Part shown: one piece after another, positions 57,510 through 64,000 of the stretch
How the letters are laid out: each line of letters begins with the position of its first letter
How positions within the stretch are numbered: the first letter of the stretch is position 1
Assembly (NCBI RefSeq): GCF_033170385.1
Contig: NZ_CP126170.1
Span: 4,798,001 to 4,862,000 of the forward strand
Reading direction: 5' to 3'
DNA from: Xanthomonas rydalmerensis
GTDB lineage: Bacteria; Pseudomonadota; Gammaproteobacteria; Xanthomonadales; Xanthomonadaceae
Length of the DNA: 64,000 bases
Program-made: the position numbers and the translations under genes
Notes under the pieces: generated by a model
Seen by the model: the letters and a program-made list of their open reading frames with translations, nothing else
Told to the model about the DNA's origin: nothing
Database searches by the model: none

Positions 57510-59894
57510 ATGCGTCGTCTCGCCCTGAGCGCTGTTGCGTTGCTGTCCCTGTCCTGCCTGCCGCCGCTGGCCGCGGCCCAGGATGCCCCCGCCCCGCTGA
57601 CCATCGAGCAGGCCATGGCCGATCCGGACTGGATCGGGCCGCCGGTCGAGGACGCCTGGTGGGCCTGGGACGGGCACCAGGTGCAGTACCAGCTCAAGCG
57701 CACCGGCAGCCCGGTGCGCGACACCTACCGCCAGGGCGTCGACGGCGGCGCCGCGCAGCGGGTCGAGGACGCGCAGCGCAGCACCCTGGACGCGGCCAAT
57801 CCGGTCTACGACGCACGCCGCCAGCGCATGCTGTTCGTGCGCAACGGCGACGTGTTCCTGCGCGACCTGCGCAGCGGCGCGCTGACCCAGCTGACCCGCA
57901 GCAACCAGGCCGCGGCGCGGCCGCAGTTCACCACCGATGGCGGTGCGCTGTGGCGGGTCGGCAACGACTGGTACCGCTGGAGCCCCGGCGGCGGCGTGCA
58001 GCAGGCCGCGGTGCTCAAGGCCGAGCGCGATCCCAACGCTGCACCCAAGCCCGACGTGCTGCGCGACCAGCAGCTGCGCACCCTGGAGACCCTGGCCCGC
58101 GATCGCGCGCAGCGCGAACTGCTGCGCCAGCAGGAGCAGGCCTGGCGCCGCGCCGACAGCAGCCGCGCGCCGGCGCCGGTGTACCTGGGCGACGACGTGG
58201 TGGTCGACGACAGCGCGCTGTCGCCGGACGGCCGCCACCTGCTGGTGGTCACCCACGCCAAAGGCGCCGAGGAGGGCCGCGACAGCAAGATGCCGCGCTA
58301 CGTGACCGAATCCGGCTACGCCGAGTTCCAGGAAGCGCGCACCCTGGTCGGGCGTAATTCGCCGGTGGCGCAGACCCTGTGGCTGGTCGATGCGGTGGCC
58401 GGCAGCGCGCGTAAGCTCGACCTGTCGGTGCTGCCCGGCATCGGCACCGATCCGCTGGCGGCGCTGCGCAAGGCGGCCAAGCAGGAGCCGCTGCAGGGCC
58501 CGCGCGCGGTGCGCGTGGAAACCGACGGCGACGGCAGCGGCGCCTCCATGCACTGGAGCGAGGACGGCCGCAACGTCGCCGTGCTGCTGCGCGCGGTGGA
58601 CAACAAGGACCGCTGGATCGCCAGCGTCGACCTGGACAAGGCGGTGCTGCAGCCGCGCCACCGCCTCACCGATCCGGCCTGGATCAACTGGAACTTCAAC
58701 GATTTCGGCTGGATGCCGGACAACCAGACGCTGTGGCTGCTGTCCGAGCAGTCCGGCTATTCACACCTGTACACCCAGCGCGGCAACGAGAAGCCGCGCC
58801 AGCGCACCTCCGGCAAGTGGGAAGTGTCCGCGCCGGTGGTCAGCGCCGACGGCCAGGGCTTCCTGTTTCTGTGCAACCGCAAGTGGCCGGGCGACTACGA
58901 GGTGTGCAAGCTCGACCTGCGCAACGACAGCGTCGCCGAGCTGACGTCGCTGGACGGCGTGGAAGACTTCGCGCTGTCGCCGGACGGCCAGCAGTTGCTG
59001 GTGCACTACTCCGGCCCCTACCTGCCGCCGCAACTGGCGGTGCTGCCGGCCGCCGGCGGCAACGCGCGCGTGCTCACCGACACCCGCAGCGCGGCGTTCA
59101 AGGCACGCCAGTGGGTGCAGCCGCAGTTCGTGCAGATGCCGTCCAAGCACGGCGCCGGCACCGTCTGGGGCAAGTACTATGGTCCGGCGCAACCGGAGCC
59201 GGGCAAGCGCTATCCGGTGGTGATGTTCGTGCACGGCGCCGGCTACCTGCAGAACGTGTCGGCGCGCTACACCCCGTACTTCCGCGAGCAGATGTTCCAC
59301 AACCTGCTGGTGCAGAAGGGCTACATCGTGCTGGACCTGGACTACCGCGCCAGCGCCGGCTACGGCCGCGACTGGCGCACCGCGATCTACCGCGACATGG
59401 GCCATCCGGAGCTGGAGGACTACCTGGACGGCCTGGACTGGCTGGTCGACAGCAAGCAGGGCGACCGCGGCCGCGCCGGCATCTACGGCGGCTCCTACGG
59501 CGGCTTCATGACCTACATGGCGCTGTTCCGCAGCCCCGGCACGTTCAAGGCCGGCGCCGCGCTGCGCCCGGTGGCCGACTGGAGCCAGTACAACCACGAG
59601 TACACCTCCAACATCCTCAACACCCCGGACCTGGACCCGGAGGCCTACCGCACCTCCTCGGCCATCGAGTACGCCAACGGGCTGCGCGACCACCTGCTGA
59701 TCGCCCACGGCATGGTCGACGACAACGTGTTCTTCAAGGACTCGGTGGACATGACCCAGAAGCTGATCGAGCTGCACAAGGACAACTGGGAGATCGCGCC
59801 CTACCCGCTGGAGAAGCACGGTTTCACCCGCGCCGATTCCTGGCTGGACGAGTACAAGCGCATCCTCAAGCTGTTCGAGCGCGAGCTGCGCTGA
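57510..59894 (+). CDS. S9-family prolyl/dipeptidyl peptidase (DPP4-like), periplasmic
   Basis: 794 residues. Signal peptide about 1-23 (LPPLAAAQ). The N-terminal 530 residues form a beta-propeller (repeats such as SPDGRHLLVVTHAKG and MHWSEDGRNVAVLLR). The C-terminal alpha/beta hydrolase holds the triad Ser662 (GIYGGSYGGFM), Asp737 (HGMVDDNV) and His770 (EKHGF). DPP4/DAP-like enzymes release dipeptides from the N-terminus of peptides. A 480-bp gap separates it from cydA. ATG at 57510; a frame from 57444 lacks a signal peptide in the right place. Confidence 0.93.
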   Translation: MRRLALSAVALLSLSCLPPLAAAQDAPAPLTIEQAMADPDWIGPPVEDAWWAWDGHQVQYQLKRTGSPVRDTYRQGVDGGAAQRVEDAQRSTLDAANPVYDARRQRMLFVRNGDVFLRDLRSGALTQLTRSNQAAARPQFTTDGGALWRVGNDWYRWSPGGGVQQAAVLKAERDPNAAPKPDVLRDQQLRTLETLARDRAQRELLRQQEQAWRRADSSRAPAPVYLGDDVVVDDSALSPDGRHLLVVTHAKGAEEGRDSKMPRYVTESGYAEFQEARTLVGRNSPVAQTLWLVDAVAGSARKLDLSVLPGIGTDPLAALRKAAKQEPLQGPRAVRVETDGDGSGASMHWSEDGRNVAVLLRAVDNKDRWIASVDLDKAVLQPRHRLTDPAWINWNFNDFGWMPDNQTLWLLSEQSGYSHLYTQRGNEKPRQRTSGKWEVSAPVVSADGQGFLFLCNRKWPGDYEVCKLDLRNDSVAELTSLDGVEDFALSPDGQQLLVHYSGPYLPPQLAVLPAAGGNARVLTDTRSAAFKARQWVQPQFVQMPSKHGAGTVWGKYYGPAQPEPGKRYPVVMFVHGAGYLQNVSARYTPYFREQMFHNLLVQKGYIVLDLDYRASAGYGRDWRTAIYRDMGHPELEDYLDGLDWLVDSKQGDRGRAGIYGGSYGGFMTYMALFRSPGTFKAGAALRPVADWSQYNHEYTSNILNTPDLDPEAYRTSSAIEYANGLRDHLLIAHGMVDDNVFFKDSVDMTQKLIELHKDNWEIAPYPLEKHGFTRADSWLDEYKRILKLFERELR

Positions 59895-60367
59895 GCCGGC
59901 CGCGCGCCGAGGCGCGTGCCATCGACGTGCGGCAGGCGCCCGGGAGCCACCGCGCGGCGCCCGCAGGACCCCGCCAACCACCGGCGTCCGCCACGCATCG
60001 CGCCGTTCCGTAGGAGCGGCTTCAGCCGCGACGAGGCGTTACCGCGAATGCCCAGTCGCGGCTGAAGCCGCTCCTACGCGAGCGCCCACAGCTGCCGGGG
60101 CCCGGTGATGCCCGTGCCATGGCGGCGTTGGCCGCCGCTGCGTCCGGCCCGAGCAAACCGGCACGATCTTGCTGTCGGCGCCGCTCCTGGCGACACCGCA
60201 TCCGCCTTGCCCTGACCGTATCGCGACAAAGACCGCGCGCTCAGCACATGCGCGCGGCCGCCCCCCTCGCGCACCACCCGGCTTGCGCCCTGGTCCGTCG
60301 TCCCTATCCTTGCCGGACGGCCGCCGGCGCGATGGCACCAGCGCCGCCCCTCCCCGAAGGACCGCCG
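59895..60367. repeat. Gap with an inverted REP-like pair
   Basis: 473 bp without a supported gene. At 60010-60078 GTAGGAGCGGCTTCAGCCGCGAC faces its inverse copy about 25 bp away, the third and best-conserved pair in the window. The element follows the peptidase stop by 115 bp and may form the end of that transcript. Confidence 0.8.
60010..60078. repeat. Inverted pair of GTAGGAGCGGCTTCAGCCGCGAC units
   Basis: Both arms are intact: CGTAGGAGCGGCTTCAGCCG at the left and CGGCTGAAGCCGCTCCTACG at the right, enclosing a variable loop of about 25 bp. Confidence 0.92.
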
Positions 60368-60928
60368 ATGCCGCCCCCGCCGCTGCCCCTGACCGCCGCC
60401 CGCAACCAGACCATCGATGCGATGGCCAAGCTCTCGCTGCTGCTGGGGGTGCTGTCGCTGTTGTATTCGCTGGGCCAGGCGCTGCTGCTGATGGCGTTGC
60501 CGGACGGAGCGATCGAGGGCGTGCTGCGCGAGGCCGGCCTGCCGTTGCCGCCGCTGCTGCAATGGTGCGTGGCCCATGCGCTGGCGCTGTCCTGGCTGTC
60601 GGCCCTGCTGTCGGCGGGCCTGTGCGCGGCATCGTGGGCGCTGCTGCAGCGGCGCGACTGGGCGCGGCGGGCCTTCATCGTGTTCCTGGTGGTCACCGCC
60701 GCAGCCAACTTCGCGGTGCTGCCACTGCTGTGGCAACTGCTCGACCTGCTGCAGGCCTGGGCGCCGCAGCGCGCCTTCGACCCGCAACAGCTCCAGCACG
60801 ACCTGGCCCTGAGCCGTATCACCCTCGTGGTCAGCGGCGCGCTGACCGCCCTGGTCTTCGCCGGCCTGCACGGCTGGCTGGTCTACCAGTTGTGCCGCCC
60901 CGCACTCCGCGCCGAGTTCCACCGCTGA
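60368..60928 (+). CDS. Integral membrane protein, unknown family
   Basis: 186 residues from the ATG at 60368, which has GAAGGA upstream; earlier starts from 60119 are read through a gap and rejected. Four spans: LSLLLGVLSLLYSLGQALLLM, CVAHALALSWLSALLSAGLCA, AFIVFLVVTAAANFAVLPLLW and ITLVVSGALTALVFAGLHGWL. No recognisable motif. It precedes hemF by 75 bp on the same strand and may share its transcript. Confidence 0.7.
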   Translation: MPPPPLPLTAARNQTIDAMAKLSLLLGVLSLLYSLGQALLLMALPDGAIEGVLREAGLPLPPLLQWCVAHALALSWLSALLSAGLCAASWALLQRRDWARRAFIVFLVVTAAANFAVLPLLWQLLDLLQAWAPQRAFDPQQLQHDLALSRITLVVSGALTALVFAGLHGWLVYQLCRPALRAEFHR

Positions 60929-60994
60929 CGCACGCCGACCGGCCTGCGCGGTCCGCGCAGCCCGGCGCTGACGCCTGACACAGGCAGCTTCTAG

Positions 60995-62166
<1,172 letters not shown>

Positions 62167-62257
62167 GCCGCCACCTTCTGGGGCGGCATCCCCCGATGGG
62201 GCATTGCCGACAGCCCCTCGCGATCACCAGGTCTGCGTCGTCTGCCGGGATCTGCGA

Positions 62258-62737
62258 TCAACTGCCCTTGTTGCTGAGAATGGTGATGTGGCCATTGGTC
62301 TCCAGCAACGCCAGGCGCAGGTCGTCGATGCCCTGGCACCCCTGCTGGCGCATCGCCGCCTCGAAATCGGCATGGCTGACCAGTTCGCGGCGCAGCACCT
62401 GGCGGAACACGTGGCCGTCGCGGGCCAGCACCACCGGTTCGCCCTCGATCAAGCGCTCCACGCGGGCGCTGCGCGAGGTGACCAGGCCGACCGTGAAGTT
62501 CAGCGCGATCAGCGTCGCCGCCAGCAACAGACCGCCGCCGAGCGAGGTGTCCTCGCCGAGCAGGGCGTTCTGCACCGCATTGCCTAGCAGCACGATCAAC
62601 AGCATGTCGAACGGCGTCAGCTGGCCCATGGCGCGCTTGCCCGACACCCGCACCATCACCAGCACCGCCACGTACACCACCACCGCGCGGAAGACGAATT
62701 CCCACCATGGCATCGACAGATGGAAAAGATCGGGCAT
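62258..62737 (-). CDS. DUF421 (YetF-like) membrane protein
   Basis: 159 residues. Three spans (WWEFVFRAVVVYVAVLVMVRV, FDMLLIVLLGNAVQNALL, LLLAATLIALNFTVGLV) flank the conserved GKRAMGQLTPFDMLLIVLLG motif, then a cytoplasmic domain with EGEPVVLARDGHVFRQVLRRE. YetF-type proteins are poorly understood membrane proteins. Convergent with DUF2164. Confidence 0.9.
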   Translation of the reverse strand: MPDLFHLSMPWWEFVFRAVVVYVAVLVMVRVSGKRAMGQLTPFDMLLIVLLGNAVQNALLGEDTSLGGGLLLAATLIALNFTVGLVTSRSARVERLIEGEPVVLARDGHVFRQVLRRELVSHADFEAAMRQQGCQGIDDLRLALLETNGHITILSNKGS

Positions 62738-62821
62738 CGCACGGCTCGCAGGGATGGTGGAGCGGCGACCTTACGCTGTGACGTGCAGACGGCGATAGGG
62801 CCAGGTCCGGCGCGCGGGCAT

Positions 62822-62858
62822 AAAAAAGCCCCGCGGACCAGGGGGAGGTCGGCGGGGC
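62822..62858 (-). terminator. Rho-independent terminator of the sX13-like RNA
   Basis: GCCCCGC-C, inner GACC stem, C-rich loop, GGTC, then GCGGGGC followed by six T. It doubles as the last C-rich-loop hairpin of the small RNA. Confidence 0.9.
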
Positions 62859-62946
62859 CAGGGAACGGAGACTTGGGGAGGAGTCGCCGTTCCTGGATCT
62901 GCTCCAGGGGATGGGAGGAGATCCGCGACAGGTATTGCGCCTGTCG
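62822..62946 (-). ncRNA. sX13: sX13-like small regulatory RNA
   Basis: The transcript, read leftward from about 62946, folds into a chain of clean hairpins. SL1: CGACAGG-CGCAATA-CCTGTCG (62946-62926). SL2: GGATCT...AGATCC with a TCCCATCCCC loop (62924-62895). SL3: GGAACGG...CCGTTCC with an inner GAC/GUC stem and a TCCTCCCCAA loop (62893-62862). SL4: GCCCCGC...GCGGGGC with inner GACC-TCCCCC-TGGTC, then six T (the terminator). Unpaired C-rich loops complementary to ribosome sites are the hallmark of Xanthomonas sX13. A -10-like TTATAT precedes it. Position and strand, downstream of and co-directional with polA, also match sX13, and recall Spot 42 (spf) in enterics. sX13 is known to control virulence and type III secretion mRNAs in X. 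euvesicatoria; the target list here is unknown. Confidence 0.85.
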
Positions 62947-63260
62947 AGGGATATAAGAACATTTCCCACCTTGCTCGTTCGTGAAGATTTAAGTTAAAAA
63001 TTTGTCAGATTAAGGACGGATTCATTCCCAAAACTTCGCCCGAAATACACCGCGTCAAAATTCCGTTCAAACGCTGCAGTGCCGGGTGTTTCAGGGTGTG
63101 ACGCCAGTTGGCATTTCAGGGCTTTCAGCGCGCGATCGGGTCAAAAAAACAACGCGAATGGGAAAGCGAAAATCACTGGCGGGATAATCCGTCCGAAAAC
63201 CGGATTCCATTCGCAGCGGGCGACGCGCGCGCTGTCTACGCAAGACACCGCAACACCAGG
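62947..63260. promoter_or_regulatory. AT-richer region upstream of the sX13-like RNA
   Basis: About 310 bp between the small RNA and the 3' end of polA, clearly poorer in GC than the rest. It holds TTATAT (62954-62949, minus strand) as a plausible -10, but no clear -35. No protein gene is supported. Confidence 0.55.
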
Positions 63261-63290
63261 CCGGGCCCTGGAGCCATCTCCAGGACCCGG
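63261..63290 (-). terminator. Stem-loop at the 3' end of polA
   Basis: Four bases after the polA stop the transcribed strand reads CCGGGTCCTGGAG-ATGG-CTCCAGGGCCCGG. As RNA this is a full 13-bp stem with one G-U pair; on the other strand that pair is a C-A mismatch, so the structure is directional. No T-run follows. Confidence 0.6.
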
Positions 63291-63294
63291 GTGG

Positions 63295-64000
63295 TCAATG
63301 CGCCTCGTCCCAGTTGTCGCCCACGCCGCTGTCCACCACCAGCGGGACCTTCAGCTCCGCCGCGGCGGACATCCGCCCCGTCACTTCCGGCAGCAAGGTG
63401 TCGACGAAGTCGGCATCGGCTTCGAACACCAGTTCGTCGTGCACCTGCAGGATCATCAACGCGCGGTCGCGGTGGTCCTGCAGCCAGGCGTCCACGCCGA
63501 CCATGGCGCGCTTGATGATGTCGGCGGCGGTACCCTGCATCGGCGCGTTGATCGCGGCGCGCTCGGCACCGGCGCGCAGGCCTTGCTGGCGGGCGTTGAT
63601 GTCGTTCAGGTACAGGCGGCGGCCGAACAGGGTCTCCACGTAGCCCTGAGTGCGGGCCTGCTCGCGCATGCGCTCCATGAAGTCGCGCACACCCGGGTAG
63701 CGGCTGAAGTACAGCGCCACGTAGTCCTGCGCCTCGCCGCGGCCGATGCCCAGGTTGCGGGCCAGGCCGAACGCGCTCATGCCGTACATCAGGCCGAAGT
63801 TGATCGCCTTGGCGGCGCGGCGCTCGTTGCCGGTGACCTCTTCGAGCTTGCGCCCGAACACCTCGGCGGCGGTGGCGCGATGCACGTCCACGCCGCTGCC
63901 GAAGGCGCGCAGCAGGCCCGGATCCTCGGACAGGTGGGCCATGATCCGCAGCTCGATCTGCGAATAGTCGCAGGCGATCAGCTTGCGCCCGGGCGGGGCG
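63295..64000 (-). CDS. polA: DNA polymerase I, C-terminal part (cut by window end)
   Basis: 234 residues of the polymerase domain are present; the start lies beyond the window. Motif A is read from [10 protein letters not shown] at the edge, motif B (O-helix) in [14 protein letters not shown], and motif C in [10 protein letters not shown]. Palm and fingers of a family A polymerase are clear. It repairs gaps and matures Okazaki fragments. A directional stem-loop and the sX13-like RNA follow its stop. Confidence 0.95.
   Translation of the reverse strand, partial: APPGRKLIACDYSQIELRIMAHLSEDPGLLRAFGSGVDVHRATAAEVFGRKLEEVTGNERRAAKAINFGLMYGMSAFGLARNLGIGRGEAQDYVALYFSRYPGVRDFMERMREQARTQGYVETLFGRRLYLNDINARQQGLRAGAERAAINAPMQGTAADIIKRAMVGVDAWLQDHRDRALMILQVHDELVFEADADFVDTLLPEVTGRMSAAAELKVPLVVDSGVGDNWDEAH

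Overview
The window is very GC-rich chromosomal DNA of a gamma-proteobacterium, almost certainly a Xanthomonas. The evidence is a complete aryl-polyene (xanthomonadin) pigment locus that includes the chorismatase XanB2, the C-rich-loop small RNA next to polA (sX13 type), and the dispersed palindromes GTAGGAGCGGCTTCAGCCGCGAC and GTGGGAGGGGCTTCAGCCCCGAC. No phage, insertion sequence, CRISPR array, rRNA or tRNA was seen. Species cannot be fixed by eye.

Layout. 0-10.5 kb: a secreted ExeM/NucH-type nuclease, a cytochrome c5, and the leucine/isovalerate catabolic genes liuA, liuB and liuD with a divergent TetR regulator; liuB and liuD are separated by a 1.16-kb repeat mosaic. 10.5-18 kb: small membrane and envelope proteins, a secreted protein with a CxxCH haem motif, a VOC protein, and a Pat-type acyl-CoA-synthetase/GNAT lysine acetyltransferase. 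18-24.3 kb: a CPA2 cation/proton antiporter, then a translationally coupled pair of a GH15 hydrolase and glucose-6-phosphate dehydrogenase carrying an odd 87-residue Lys/Ala-rich tail. 24.4-35 kb: a PhoB-type regulator and convergent histidine kinase, a trimeric autotransporter adhesin, a subtilisin-like secreted protease, a large membrane-anchored ankyrin protein and YcgL.

35.1-54.5 kb is the pigment locus. On the plus strand a ketosynthase, chain-length factor, glycosyltransferase and halogenase-like flavoprotein are joined by ATGA overlaps. On the minus strand an ACP-led operon encodes a membrane protein, two acyltransferases, two hotdog dehydratases, a LolA-like protein and an MMPL exporter, followed by a ketoreductase. 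A second halogenase-like flavoprotein and XanB2 diverge from the ACP, and the aryl-AMP/ACP ligase lies beyond them. XanB2 makes 3- and 4-hydroxybenzoate from chorismate; the ligase loads the aryl starter on the ACP; KS/CLF, KR and dehydratases build the polyene; acyl- and glycosyltransferases attach it to a carrier; MMPL and LolA-like proteins move it to the outer membrane. A tannase/feruloyl-esterase, an MgtC protein and a small P-loop kinase sit inside this locus without an obvious pigment role.

54.6-64 kb: a cydAB (CIO-type) quinol oxidase, an S9 peptidase, a membrane protein, hemF with a DUF2164 gene, a DUF421 protein, the sX13-like small RNA and the 3' part of polA, which runs off the window end.
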